34,504 nucleotides of DNA from CAZEAN01 sp964510225 (GCA_964510225.1 CAZEAN010000062.1:1-34504), one strand, 5' to 3'; positions 22,918-32,107 are shown, counted from the stretch's first letter. Notes: generated by a model from the letters alone, not told the origin. Program-made: numbers and translations.

Positions 22918-24954
22918 TCAAATTGTCGGTAATTCCGCTGTGAACTTAGCCCACGCAATCGTCACCAAGTAAAGCAACGATAAAAGTAGGAAGGGGCAGA
23001 TGAAGAGAATCGTCCCAACCATTTCCCAAGAGAGCGGCAACGCTGGAAAGTAAAACTCAGGGCGACGACCAAAGAACCACCCTACCTTTCCTGGTAGGCG
23101 CCGGAATCCGATCAGAACGACCCAAAAACCGGTTACTTGGAAGTCAGCACGATAGAGTTTGCCTTTGTGGAGTTGCTCGACATACTGAGTGGATTCCGAA
23201 AGTTCAGAGACAATCGCAGGAACGACACTCGCGAGTTGTCGTTGGAGATCCCGACCGATCCCATCATGGACAGGGCGTGGGAGGAGTGCTACACGATCTT
23301 CGACAAGCGGGACTTGGTAGTACGTTCGCTCCTCAGCATCTTCCATTAATTCCGGAAGATGGTTGTGTGGCGCTGTCTGTGTTGGCAACAAGCGCTCCCA
23401 CTGCGTATTCAGAGTCTGGTGACTCACAACCCGTCCATAACCTGAGCAACTCGAGCAGGTCACCCTACCGCTACCGCCACAGCCCGAACAACTCACTTCG
23501 TAGGTTCGAGTTTGTGTGGCTGACTGTCCACCATTATAGGTTGTGTAAGTTTCCGTCCGAGTCTGACGTCCTGTTCCACCGCACCCCGAGCAGTTGGCCC
23601 GTCCTGTTCCACCGCATGGAGAACAAGTGGTCACAATGTCCCACTCGGATCCCAAGTGCAATGGATCAAGCCAGTTGCGATACCCTTCTGGCGGTTGTAC
23701 AGGAAAGAGCACTTCATTCCAAAGTGGGACGACAGGATACTGGAGGTACCGATTCGTGCCACCACCGCTTGATGTCGTCACAAAACGTTGAACTGTGAGG
23801 TAGCGCAGCATCGCCGCTACAAAGTGCTCATAGTCGATTTGCACAAGTGATAAGAATCGCCCGAGGTTGCGCGTGGTTAAGAAGCTGGACTCCTCCACAT
23901 TTCTGGATCCCTGCGTAATCCGACGGCCCAATTCTACCTCATCGAGCGTGGCGAGCCGACAGTCTGGTCGTGATTTCATACCCGCCAAGTATGGGACTAA
24001 TACGGAGAGCCTTTGGGCAATCGGTTTGGAGACATCGCGGATACGATTGAACCGTGCTGCATGCAGGAGATCGACTGCCCAACGAATACTGAACAGCAAC
24101 CCAAGTCCCACAATGATTACACCGAGGTGTTCGTCCGAAGCATTGAACATGGCTGTGGACGACCACCCGAACAACGCTAGCAAACCCACTAATAGGACTG
24201 TGGTCGGAAAACGAAGAAGCGTGTAAGTCTTGTTAGTGAATAAGAGTAACCCAAGACCAAGACCGGCAGAGGTCCCTACGAACAGTGCCCAATGAGGTGG
24301 TACCAGGGGCAACAATGATCTGAAGTATCTGATCACCTCAACACTGGCCGCGTCAATCTCCTGCTGTTTACCCCAATCTGTCGCACCTATGATCGCAATC
24401 CCGAGACAGGAAAGTCCGGCGACAATCAAGACTCCCCGAACCCAAAGACCTCCGGTGTCTCCATACGCCAGCATTTCTGGAAACTGTTCCCGTCCGAGGT
24501 CTGCCAATCTTTGCTCGCAAATTCCCTCCGATTTGCTGACACCCTGCACCGCTACCGTGGGTGGTGGGTTATGGTGCATTCGGATCAGTGACTTATAGGC
24601 CAGTAACCCAATTAGTCCAGCCAGCAACCCTACAACTGAGGCCCAAAGCGCAACCTTCCGATATCCGTCACCTGATAAATCATAAGAAGCCCAGCCGTAA
24701 CGAATTGCAATCACCACTCCGACTGCAGATACCAGCCAAGTTACCAGGTGGAATGCGTGAAAGATCAGCCGGAGCGGTGGCAACTCATAGCAACGAGTGC
24801 GGACGAGTTCTTTTAGTGACGCACCTATGGCAATTCGGATCGTGAGGCTCGAGGTGAGCACAATGAGACTGGCAATGGCATAGATCATGAAAAGATCGTC
24901 CAGCCAGAAGCTGCTCAAAGTAACGGCTGCATTTGCTGATGAGAGGTCACTCAT
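22918..24954 (-). CDS. Polytopic membrane protein with a DnaJ-type zinc finger
   Basis: A 678-residue protein. The N-terminal 300 residues hold about seven membrane helices; another hydrophobic pair lies at the C-terminus (about 645-672). Between them is a soluble part with a complete DnaJ-type cysteine-rich region: four CxxCxGxG repeats at residues 444-451, 455-462, 489-496 and 500-507, with a 26-residue insert in the middle as in Hsp40s. There is no J domain. In DnaJ this region binds two zinc ions and helps hold unfolded clients; in other bacteria such Zn ribbons occur in membrane proteins of unknown role. I do not recognise the rest. It is alone on the minus strand, with a long divergent gap to the beta-CASP gene. 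A role in membrane protein quality control is only a guess. Confidence 0.8.
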   Translation of the reverse strand: MSDLSSANAAVTLSSFWLDDLFMIYAIASLIVLTSSLTIRIAIGASLKELVRTRCYELPPLRLIFHAFHLVTWLVSAVGVVIAIRYGWASYDLSGDGYRKVALWASVVGLLAGLIGLLAYKSLIRMHHNPPPTVAVQGVSKSEGICEQRLADLGREQFPEMLAYGDTGGLWVRGVLIVAGLSCLGIAIIGATDWGKQQEIDAASVEVIRYFRSLLPLVPPHWALFVGTSAGLGLGLLLFTNKTYTLLRFPTTVLLVGLLALFGWSSTAMFNASDEHLGVIIVGLGLLFSIRWAVDLLHAARFNRIRDVSKPIAQRLSVLVPYLAGMKSRPDCRLATLDEVELGRRITQGSRNVEESSFLTTRNLGRFLSLVQIDYEHFVAAMLRYLTVQRFVTTSSGGGTNRYLQYPVVPLWNEVLFPVQPPEGYRNWLDPLHLGSEWDIVTTCSPCGGTGRANCSGCGGTGRQTRTETYTTYNGGQSATQTRTYEVSCSGCGGSGRVTCSSCSGYGRVVSHQTLNTQWERLLPTQTAPHNHLPELMEDAEERTYYQVPLVEDRVALLPRPVHDGIGRDLQRQLASVVPAIVSELSESTQYVEQLHKGKLYRADFQVTGFWVVLIGFRRLPGKVGWFFGRRPEFYFPALPLSWEMVGTILFICPFLLLSLLYLVTIAWAKFTAELPTI

Positions 24955-25068
24955 TCTAACTGCTATCCCACTAGTGCGTGACTGATTAGGGAACCATTTG
25001 CGTTAACCAAGACGTCTATCAATCCAACTAACTGCGCACCAATCTCAGTAGGAACGAGAAATCAACAA

Positions 25069-25131
25069 CATTGGGCTAGGAGTCTCGCGGTTGTTGGTCT
25101 TCAATGAGAGGTCTTCGACATTAGCCCAATG
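25069..25131. repeat. 63-bp element with 10-bp terminal inverted repeats
   Basis: CATTGGGCTA (25069-25078) and TAGCCCAATG (25122-25131) are perfect inverted copies. A second pair, CAACAAC (25063-25069) and GTTGTTG (25090-25096), overlaps the first, so the RNA could fold in two exclusive ways. It could be a remnant of a small transposable element, a bidirectional terminator or a structured leader. No target duplication is visible next to it. Confidence 0.45.
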
Positions 25132-25518
25132 ACTGAGGCGATTAGAAACAGGGTGTCTTCACCGTAACACGATCCCCGTCGAAATTGAGAACGAAGGCCG
25201 TCCCCAAGCAATCGCACCACAGTAGTTCATCTTGATCATTTTCGGGGGCGTCGCCACCTCGCTTCGTAACCTCAAGCTTAGCTGGAGATTAAGTTCCCTA
25301 GTCCTCCGGTTGGAACGAACAAATAGCTCGGCAACTGGGGGCCCCCTGGTGGAACCCTGTGCGAGTGGGGATGGACGCTTGGATTCGGGGCAAGTGGATT
25401 TCGATTACATAACGCTAAATCAGGTATTTTACCCCGTTTAGGGCAACCAGGCAGTTCGATCTCAGAACTTACCTAATGAACAAAACACTACTAAAACTCT
25501 CGCTTGAACTTGATGCAA

Positions 25519-25548
25519 TTGGGAATCGCTGTCATGATGAAATATTAT
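25519..25548 (+). promoter_or_regulatory. Possible promoter of the beta-CASP gene
   Basis: TTGGGA (25519-25524), an 18-base spacer and TATTAT (25543-25548) resemble a vegetative promoter about 60 bases before the TTG start. The -35 match is modest. Confidence 0.35.
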
Positions 25549-25608
25549 TGAAAGGGTGTGACCGCCACGTCGGCCGCCCGGCGATGGTGTGGGGAGAGGA
25601 GGAGTTGA

Positions 25609-26994
25609 TTGCGTATTAGCTTCCACGGCGCAACGCGTCAAGTGACCGGCAGCGCCCATTTGGTTGAAGTTGGTTCTCGAAAGATCTTGCTCGATTGTGG
25701 ACTCTTTGAAAGCGATCGATTCAATCCGGAAAGTCCCAATCGTCACTTCGGTTTTGATCCAGCCAAACTCGATGTCGTTGTCGTCTCGCATGCACACAAT
25801 GATCACATCGGCCGACTTCCTTGCTTAGTCAGGCAAGGTTACCAGGGGCCGATCTATCTGACTTCGCCAACAGCCGACATCTTAAACATCATGCTTCGTG
25901 ATAGCGCTCGGATCCAGCGTGAAGACGCTCGACAGGCGCAAATCCGGAATCCACTCGCCGAACCTATCGAGCCATTATTCGAAATCTCCGACGTCGAGTG
26001 GGTTGTCGAGCGGCTCGTCCGACTACCTTACGGACGTACCGAGACGATTCTTCCGGAGGTGGATCTCACCTATTTTGACGCCGGTCACATTTTGGGCTCA
26101 GCCTTGGTTCAACTCGATATCAAGGAAAATGGCGCCACGCGTCGCTTGTTGTTTACGGGTGACCTGGGCCGCCGCGACATGGGGATGCTTCATAATCCTT
26201 CCGTCGTCCGTGATATCAACATCTTGATCTCTGAGAGCACCTACGGCGCTAAGGAACTCGACACGTACAATCTTTTAATTAAACAGCTACACGCGATTGT
26301 CCTAAGAGCGATCCGGCTTCAGAGCAAGATCATCGTCCCGGCGTTCAGCCTTGGCCGCACGCAACGGATGATCTATTGCTTCCTGGAACTCTTCCGGAAC
26401 TACAAAGTAAAGCCGATCCCGATTTACGTTGATAGTCCGTTGGCAACCCGTTTGACCGAAGTCCACCGCGAACATCCAGACCATTACACCGAATACTCCA
26501 AGCGGCTTCTTGAGTCTGAGGACGGCTATTTCCACTCCGATATTGTGAACTTTTGCCCCGGTTGGGAAGAGTCTCGGCGACTCAACTACCTTACTGGACC
26601 CCTCATTACAATCGCCTCCAGTGGGATGTGCGAGGCTGGGAGGATTCGTCACCACCTCCGCCACGGCGTCGAAGATCCCGACAATGCGATCGTGATTGTC
26701 AGTTATCAAGCGGAGAACACGCTGGGTCGCAAAATCGCAGAAGGTGCTGAGCGGATCCAGATCATGGACCGTTGGCACGATCTCAATTGTGCCGTTTATG
26801 TGCTCGATGGATTCTCGGGGCATGCGGATCGGAACGACTTCGCCTGGTGGTACGAGCAGACCGGGGGTGGAATCGAAAACGCTTTCCTCGTCCACGGCGA
26901 GCCCGAAGGGATGGAAGCGCTTGCCCCGGTCCTCCAACCGTACGTGCAGAACCCAGTGATCATTCCCGAAAAAGGCCAGTCGTTCGACGTCTGA
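25609..26994 (+). CDS. MBL-fold beta-CASP RNA-processing nuclease (CPSF73-like)
   Basis: A 461-residue protein beginning with TTG, chosen because GGAGAGGAGGAG ends a few bases upstream and the family sequence (RISFHGATRQVTGSAHLV) starts at once. The metallo-beta-lactamase motif is HAHNDH (residues 61-66); His160 (DAGHILGSA) and Asp185 (FTGDLGRRD) complete the two-metal site. The beta-CASP motifs follow: ESTYG, PAFSLGRTQ, ASSGMCEAGR and the late GFSGHAD. It should be a cytosolic Zn-dependent endo/5'-exoribonuclease like bacterial relatives of CPSF73; the length is normal for the COG1236 branch and it lacks the extra C-terminal domain of RNase J. It stands alone, converging with the FAH-family gene. 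Confidence 0.93.
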   Translation: MRISFHGATRQVTGSAHLVEVGSRKILLDCGLFESDRFNPESPNRHFGFDPAKLDVVVVSHAHNDHIGRLPCLVRQGYQGPIYLTSPTADILNIMLRDSARIQREDARQAQIRNPLAEPIEPLFEISDVEWVVERLVRLPYGRTETILPEVDLTYFDAGHILGSALVQLDIKENGATRRLLFTGDLGRRDMGMLHNPSVVRDINILISESTYGAKELDTYNLLIKQLHAIVLRAIRLQSKIIVPAFSLGRTQRMIYCFLELFRNYKVKPIPIYVDSPLATRLTEVHREHPDHYTEYSKRLLESEDGYFHSDIVNFCPGWEESRRLNYLTGPLITIASSGMCEAGRIRHHLRHGVEDPDNAIVIVSYQAENTLGRKIAEGAERIQIMDRWHDLNCAVYVLDGFSGHADRNDFAWWYEQTGGGIENAFLVHGEPEGMEALAPVLQPYVQNPVIIPEKGQSFDV

Positions 26995-27039
26995 ACTTCA
27001 GTGAAAGATCACCGTTACCAAACTGGCTCCCGAAGTACC

Positions 27040-28008
27040 TTACTCATCCAATTCCGCTTCAACCGGATTGGAGAGCCTCCCGATCCCTTCGATTTCGGCG
27101 TGGAGCGTTTCGCCGGGTCGAAGGAACCGATTCCTCGATTTGCCGACCCCAGCGGGGGTTCCGGTAGCGATCAGGTCACCTGGTTCGAGGGTCACAAACG
27201 AGCTGATGAAAGCAACGATCGCGGCCACAGGGAAAACCATCTGTGAGGTGTTGGAATCTTGCATCCGTTCGTTATCGAGGTCGAGGCGGATGTTGAGGTC
27301 CTGAGGATCACGGAGGCTGTCGGCAGAACGGATGCAAGGGCCGATCGGGCAAGAACCGTCGTGCCACTTGCCATGGAGCCAGTCGAAAAAGATGTCTCGT
27401 TCTCGTTTGGTCCGGCCGGGGTTCGGCCGAAATCCTCGGTCACTAATATCGTTAACCACCGTGTAGCCAGCCACCATATCGAGTGCGTTCTCTTCAGCGA
27501 CGTTCTTGCAACGCGCCCCGATCACCACGCCCAGTTCTACTTCCCAATCAATCGAGTCGGGGGAGATCCGGGGTAAGACGATCGAATCTCCCGATCCTGC
27601 AATCGTCGTCGCGGGTTTCATGAATACATAAGGGAACGTTTCGCGACGTTCAGCAGCGATGTCTCCCATCTCCGCACTATGGTCGGCATAGTTCCGCGCC
27701 ATCAGGAAGATTTTGCCCGGACGATCAAGCGGCGGCAGCAAACGGACGGATTCGGTTGGCACGGAGAGATCTTCGAATGCTTTTTCGTTGAGCCGGTTCA
27801 TCCATTGGAACAAGTCGCGAGTCGCCAGGAACGAAGTCCCTCGAGGTGGGAGCAGGTTCAAGAGGTCCTCAGTGTGGGTCAAGAGAAGTTCTAAGTCGTT
27901 CGACGTCGTGAAGGCGTCCACTGCTTGATCGATCGGGACGATGCGATCGTCGTCGTAAAGACCAGTCAGGGGGACCCCATCGTCGAGGCAGAATCGACAG
28001 AGTCGCAT
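27040..28008 (-). CDS. Fumarylacetoacetate hydrolase family protein
   Basis: A 322-residue protein from ATG 28008 with GGAGAG eight bases upstream. The fold is read from KIFLMARNYADHSAEMG, PYVFMKPATTIAGSGDSIV, the metal-binding pair WEVELG (Glu156, Glu158) and NDISDR (Asp187), GSCPIGPCI and GDLIATGTPAGVGKS. The family cleaves C-C bonds or decarboxylates/isomerises acyl pyruvates and related 2-keto acids with Mg2+; typical members act at the end of aromatic degradation (for instance the HpcE/HpaG types). The substrate cannot be read from sequence alone. There is an N-terminal extension of about 90 residues before the catalytic domain, as common in this group. It is divergent from the sigma factor gene. 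Confidence 0.92.
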   Translation of the reverse strand: MRLCRFCLDDGVPLTGLYDDDRIVPIDQAVDAFTTSNDLELLLTHTEDLLNLLPPRGTSFLATRDLFQWMNRLNEKAFEDLSVPTESVRLLPPLDRPGKIFLMARNYADHSAEMGDIAAERRETFPYVFMKPATTIAGSGDSIVLPRISPDSIDWEVELGVVIGARCKNVAEENALDMVAGYTVVNDISDRGFRPNPGRTKRERDIFFDWLHGKWHDGSCPIGPCIRSADSLRDPQDLNIRLDLDNERMQDSNTSQMVFPVAAIVAFISSFVTLEPGDLIATGTPAGVGKSRNRFLRPGETLHAEIEGIGRLSNPVEAELDE

Positions 28009-28123
28009 AGATCACTCTCCGGTTCCATTGTCCTGATCGCTTCCGCGTCGCCTTCCCAAGGCAACTCAGAAGAGTATTGAGAGACGTATTTGCCATCCTC
28101 CGACCACAATCCCAAGTTAAAGG

Positions 28124-28130
28124 GGAACTT
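28124..28130 (+). promoter_or_regulatory. Possible ECF-type -35 element before the sigma gene
   Basis: GGAACTT, the -35 form bound by many ECF sigma factors, occurs about 90 bases upstream of the sigma start codon. The region 15-18 bases downstream (ACGGAGACCGAT) has no standard -10, so autoregulation is only a suggestion. Confidence 0.25.
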
Positions 28131-28218
28131 GTGTAACCGAACGGAGACCGATCAGGCTCTTTAGATAATAGAGACCCGAGGATCGGGAATTCAGAGTGGT
28201 CGGAGGTCGAAGGCATCC

Positions 28219-31158
28219 ATGATTCAGAACGGGATCTCAAGGAGCTTGGGACAGCTCTATAGCGCTGGGACACTCAACGGGCTTTCCGAGTCCGAGTGGA
28301 TTGATCGCTTCGTGGCCTCCCGAGACGAGTCTGCGTTCGAGGCGATCGTGGAGCGTCATGGGCCAATGGTCCTCCGAGTCTGCCAGAACGTCCTTGGTGA
28401 TCGCCACGAAGCAGAGGATGCATTCCAAGCCACCTTTCTTGTACTCGCGCGTCGAGCCAGCTCGATTCGGAATCCAGGACTTCTTGGCCCCTGGCTCCAT
28501 CGCGTCGCTCGTCGGATCGCTCTCCGTGCCCGATCCGCGATGGACAAACGCCTCCGTCGAGAGCGATCAGAGAGCGATCAGAGCAAAGCCAATACAGCAT
28601 CAACGAACTCGTTCTCTGATCCTGATCGTTGGTTGCTAATCGAGGAGGTGGACCGACTGCCCGAACGTTACCGACGGGTGGTGATGCTCTGCGATCTCCA
28701 AGGGCAATCGCATGCTGAGGCCGCGCGTCGACTCGGTTGTCCGATCGGTACGGTCAAAGGCCAACAAGCAAGGGCTCGGAATCTCCTCCGGCGTCGTCTG
28801 ATCCACCGCGGGTTTGCAAGTTGTGCGACTCTGGGATTCTCGATCAACTCCGATGCCGCTTTCGTGTCGCCCAAGTTACTCCTTGGAACCGCACGGGCCG
28901 CCTCCGGAATTGTTGGGGGAGGCACCCTTGCCCAGGGGATCCTCCCGACAAGCGTTTTCAGTCTTACACAAGGAATTCTACCAATGATGTTCTGGAGTCA
29001 TCTCAAGCCAGCCGCCGTTGTGGCCTTGATCGTTGGCGTCGTAGGCCTCGGAGTGTATAGCTCCTCGAACGGATCCCCCTTCGGGGCTCGGTATGGCGAC
29101 CAGGGAGAAGCCAAGGTCAATCCTACCGCCTCGGTCTGGGGAGGGGACAACAATCCAGAGGCAACCGGACGACCACGAGGGCAAGACCTTGAGGCGGTTG
29201 ACGACCAGGTCCGACCGTACCTTGGTACCTGGGAGTATCTCTCGACCAATGGCGAGCCGGCACCAACGGGCTACAGTCGGAGAATGGAACTCCGGAGGGC
29301 CCGACAAAACTTCGCGGAGGAGATCGGTGCTATTGGTGTTGCACTCGTCGCTACCTTCACCACGAACAACACTGCACACGATGAGCTTGTGATACTCAAT
29401 TCCGATAACACCCCCGATCAATTCATCTTTTTACCACTCAACCAGCTCACTTCAAACAATGACCCGATCAATCATGGATTCGGTGGCTCCTCCAAAATTG
29501 AAGGATACCTGCTGACCCTCCACCTTCAAATGAATGCTCCTTATCCCAACCACTTTGATCCAGCGAGTTTCATTCCCGGTTCAACAGTCATCCACCACTA
29601 TCGCCGTGTTGATCCTGAATCAAACCAGCCGCCAGTACCAATTGAAGAGGAGACCAAACCTGAACCGGATGAGGCCTCCAAATTGGTCGGCCGCTGGAAG
29701 CTGATCTCACATCAAAACGAGCCAGTTATAGAAACAGAAGGAACGAAGTTCTTAGAGATCGCTCGGCTTCAAGGCGGCCTACCGGAGAATCCGGACTCCG
29801 AGACACTCTGGCTCGCGACGCAAATGTTCTCCGGGCTTAGGGGCAGCCAGAGCCGACCGACACTTGGGATTTTCGTGTTCACTCCGACCACAGATCCTCC
29901 ACAGGTTGATCTCCGATTCGGTAGCAACCTTGATAGCATCGTGACATTCCCTGGCATCTACAGTCTGATGGATGATCTTCTCACGATTCATACCTCGTCA
30001 GAGAAAGGCGGCCCCAGACCGTTGAACATGGACTGGACGCCAGAATCTGCATCGTCATTGCTGGTTTATCAACGAGTTAACTTGGAGGATCCTTCTGCAG
30101 TCGAGAGCACCCAGGGGAATTTTTTCGCCGAAGCGCCTGATGACGTCGTTCAAGTTGATGCAGATGACCCCCTCGTTAAGTCACTGCTTGGTGCCTGGAA
30201 ACGGGTTTCGAGCAATCGAGGTGCAACATCAGGAGTCACAAGACTGGAAATCAAGGTAGACGATAACCCAAGGCCAGAGTCAGCCGGGGCCATCATCGGG
30301 CTCGACATGAAGTGGTCGCACATCAGTGAGCCGGGTGCACTCTCAAGGACGGCAGCAGCAATGTACGACCCATCACAAAGTCCAGCATCAATCAACATCG
30401 ACTTCAGCCGAAGCCAACCCGACTACAAGTCCGGTTCACCCTTCGGACGACTGGGTATCATTCGCGCTGAGGGTGATGTCCTGACGCTCTGTTGGCGGTC
30501 CGGTGGTGGCGGAACTCCGCCACACTCCTTCCAAGGCGATCCGACCGAGGGGATCATGCTTGAGGTCTATATTCGCGACCGGTCCTTTGACCGAGGAGCA
30601 GCCAATCAGTTCGAGGAATTCACTCCTGACGTCCTCCCTCCTCGTATCGAAACAACCGCAGCAGATTCCGACCGACGCGAAGATGAGCAACAAGAGTACG
30701 ACTTCCTGGAGCGTTGGACAGAGAAGGACGCCGTCCGACGACTGAATCAGCGCTGGGAGACGCTCGATCAAGGACTTTCCGATGCGCGGAATCGAGCCAC
30801 AACTTCCGAGATCCGATTGGAGTTCATGAAGGGCGAACACCGCGAGATTAGAGAACGACTCTGGGCAATCGAACGACAGCGAGAAAAGGGAGAACTACTG
30901 ACGAAGCAACAACAGGAGAATCTAACAATCTTGAAAACCAAAGTCGCTGAGTTGGAAGAACGACTCATTCAGGCGAGTTCCGAGCAGGTGACTCGGGAGT
31001 CTGAGATCCGTGCCTTTGAACGAGAGCAGCGGCTCATTGATCGCGATCTTGAGCAACTCGGTGTCCAGTCCGAAGCCCGTCTGGATCGGATCGAAGATCA
31101 GCTCCGCGACTTCGACACCAAACTCGATTGTCTCTTCAATAACGAAGATAAAAGATAG
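28219..31158 (+). CDS. ECF-type sigma factor fused to a membrane helix, three TIGR03067-like repeats and a coiled coil
   Basis: A 979-residue protein. Residues about 30-105 are sigma region 2 (DESAFEAIVERHGPMVLRVC, AEDAFQATFLVLARRA) and 142-195 region 4 (LPERYRRVVMLCDLQGQSHA, GTVKGQQARARNLLRRRL), sufficient for a group-4 sigma factor. One membrane helix (about 263-281) separates them from an outer part. That part has three copies of a 130-residue unit, each opening with G-x-W (GTWEYLSTNGEP, GRWKLISHQNEP, GAWKRVSSNRG) and closing with a YxR/VYxR strand, the lipocalin-like TIGR03067 type that planctomycetes often attach to sigma factors. Residues 825-979 are a long charged coiled coil. No separate anti-sigma gene is present; the outer part may gate the sigma by proteolysis or binding. 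The three-copy arrangement plus coiled coil is unusual. Confidence 0.9.
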   Translation: MIQNGISRSLGQLYSAGTLNGLSESEWIDRFVASRDESAFEAIVERHGPMVLRVCQNVLGDRHEAEDAFQATFLVLARRASSIRNPGLLGPWLHRVARRIALRARSAMDKRLRRERSESDQSKANTASTNSFSDPDRWLLIEEVDRLPERYRRVVMLCDLQGQSHAEAARRLGCPIGTVKGQQARARNLLRRRLIHRGFASCATLGFSINSDAAFVSPKLLLGTARAASGIVGGGTLAQGILPTSVFSLTQGILPMMFWSHLKPAAVVALIVGVVGLGVYSSSNGSPFGARYGDQGEAKVNPTASVWGGDNNPEATGRPRGQDLEAVDDQVRPYLGTWEYLSTNGEPAPTGYSRRMELRRARQNFAEEIGAIGVALVATFTTNNTAHDELVILNSDNTPDQFIFLPLNQLTSNNDPINHGFGGSSKIEGYLLTLHLQMNAPYPNHFDPASFIPGSTVIHHYRRVDPESNQPPVPIEEETKPEPDEASKLVGRWKLISHQNEPVIETEGTKFLEIARLQGGLPENPDSETLWLATQMFSGLRGSQSRPTLGIFVFTPTTDPPQVDLRFGSNLDSIVTFPGIYSLMDDLLTIHTSSEKGGPRPLNMDWTPESASSLLVYQRVNLEDPSAVESTQGNFFAEAPDDVVQVDADDPLVKSLLGAWKRVSSNRGATSGVTRLEIKVDDNPRPESAGAIIGLDMKWSHISEPGALSRTAAAMYDPSQSPASINIDFSRSQPDYKSGSPFGRLGIIRAEGDVLTLCWRSGGGGTPPHSFQGDPTEGIMLEVYIRDRSFDRGAANQFEEFTPDVLPPRIETTAADSDRREDEQQEYDFLERWTEKDAVRRLNQRWETLDQGLSDARNRATTSEIRLEFMKGEHREIRERLWAIERQREKGELLTKQQQENLTILKTKVAELEERLIQASSEQVTRESEIRAFEREQRLIDRDLEQLGVQSEARLDRIEDQLRDFDTKLDCLFNNEDKR

Positions 31159-31180
31159 ATTTGACACCGACATTCACAGA

Positions 31181-31208
31181 GGGCGAGTTCTAGTCGAGGT
31201 ACTCGCCC
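31181..31208 (+). terminator. Hairpin directly after the sigma gene
   Basis: A perfect 8-bp stem with a 12-base loop, 22 bases beyond the stop codon of the sigma gene. No T-run follows, so it may be a factor-dependent or partial terminator. Confidence 0.35.
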
Positions 31209-31401
31209 AAGCCAAGGCAATAGACACCCTTCTTCCAGAGGAGTTGCCTCGATTCATCACTCTCGATTGCTTCAAGACAACTTGTGCATTTTTACTGTTT
31301 CTGAAACGATCATAAGAGATCCAGAATACGTCGAGAGAGGCCGACATTTGATTTTGGAGCCGTTGCACTCATCGTCGATCAGAGTAGAAATTCCCCTAAC
31401 T

Positions 31402-31434
31402 CCGCTTTGCAGGAGAGTCGCCCCGCCAAAGCGG
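31402..31434 (+). terminator. Terminator-like hairpin before the NfeD-like gene
   Basis: CCGCTTTG (31402-31409) and CAAAGCGG (31427-31434) pair perfectly over 8 bp with a 17-base loop. TTCTTCTTGGTTT follows, as expected for an intrinsic terminator reading rightwards. It would end the sigma transcript before the next gene. Confidence 0.45.
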
Positions 31435-31507
31435 TTCTTCTTGGTTTGATCACCGCTAGTCTCAGCAGGGTACATCCCTTGAGATCCAAAGTTATCCAGC
31501 AGTTAGC

Positions 31508-32107
31508 ATGACATACATACCCTTTGCAATCACTACCGCCTCGACAATTCTGTTCACTTTGATGTGGGTCCATTTCTCGAAGCAGGAAGATGTCAAACGA
31601 ACAGTAATCCATAGCATCAGGATTGCCCTGTGTCTGACGATCTTAAACGCCGCGAGCTACTACCTTCTCTGCCAAGTCTTTTCGATCCCCGAGCACTTTT
31701 ACCTTTTAGCGACTGCGATTGTATTCTTGATCGCTGCGGTCTTGGTCCCGGATTTCTATCCTGATACGGACTCTGATGAGATCATTGTATTCGTCTTGAT
31801 CATGCTACTGGTCGCTCCACTGTATATCGTAAAGCAATTAGTGCTGGGGTTTCCTGATCGCAAACGTGTGATCTTGTCATCTGCAACTAACGCCACACCT
31901 GCTCTCGAATCCCCTAAGCCAAAAGGCCGAACGGGACTGACGATCTCCGCACTTCGTCCGATGGGTACAGTCGACTTTGCTGGTGAGCAATTCGATGCCG
32001 CATCTGCGACTGGCAAAATGATTGATGCGGGGCAAACGGTCCACTGGACAGGGCACCGTGGCAACATCTTGCTGGTCGAAGAGCTACCATCTCAAAATGC
32101 TACATAG
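31508..32107 (+). CDS. Membrane protein with an NfeD-like C-terminal domain
   Basis: A 199-residue protein with four membrane helices in residues 5-113 and a cytosolic C-terminus. The last 55 residues (GLTISALRPMGTVDFAGEQF, then an Asp/Ala-rich turn and GQTVHWTGHRGNILLVEEL) have the strand pattern of the NfeD OB-fold. NfeD proteins are usually encoded beside an SPFH (stomatin/flotillin-like) gene and help anchor or cap its cage; here the SPFH genes are more than 20 kb away, so the partner is uncertain. It is shorter than long NfeD proteins and lacks the N-terminal ClpP-like serine protease. There is no clear ribosome site. Confidence 0.72.
   Translation: MTYIPFAITTASTILFTLMWVHFSKQEDVKRTVIHSIRIALCLTILNAASYYLLCQVFSIPEHFYLLATAIVFLIAAVLVPDFYPDTDSDEIIVFVLIMLLVAPLYIVKQLVLGFPDRKRVILSSATNATPALESPKPKGRTGLTISALRPMGTVDFAGEQFDAASATGKMIDAGQTVHWTGHRGNILLVEELPSQNAT

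Larger units (their letters stand above)
24955..25608. other. Long divergent gap with an inverted-repeat element
   Basis: About 650 bases between the membrane zinc-finger gene and the beta-CASP gene. A 69-codon frame (25232-25441) has shadow-like composition and no ribosome site, and I reject it. The gap contains a perfect 10-bp inverted repeat bounding 63 bases (25069-25131) and a probable promoter near 25519-25548. Nothing else is recognisable. Confidence 0.5.
31159..31507. other. Gap with two hairpins
   Basis: No gene is seen; short frames have shadow composition. The first hairpin (GGGCGAGT 31181-31188 with ACTCGCCC 31201-31208) comes 22 bases after the sigma gene stop; the second (31402-31434) is followed by T-rich sequence. 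Confidence 0.45.

Noticed and set aside
25232..25441. 69-codon plus-strand frame before the beta-CASP gene
   Set aside because: No ribosome site, no domain, composition not convincing.
31161..31166. TTGACA as a -35 box after the sigma gene
   Set aside because: No -10 element at a suitable distance, and the next gene starts more than 300 bases away.
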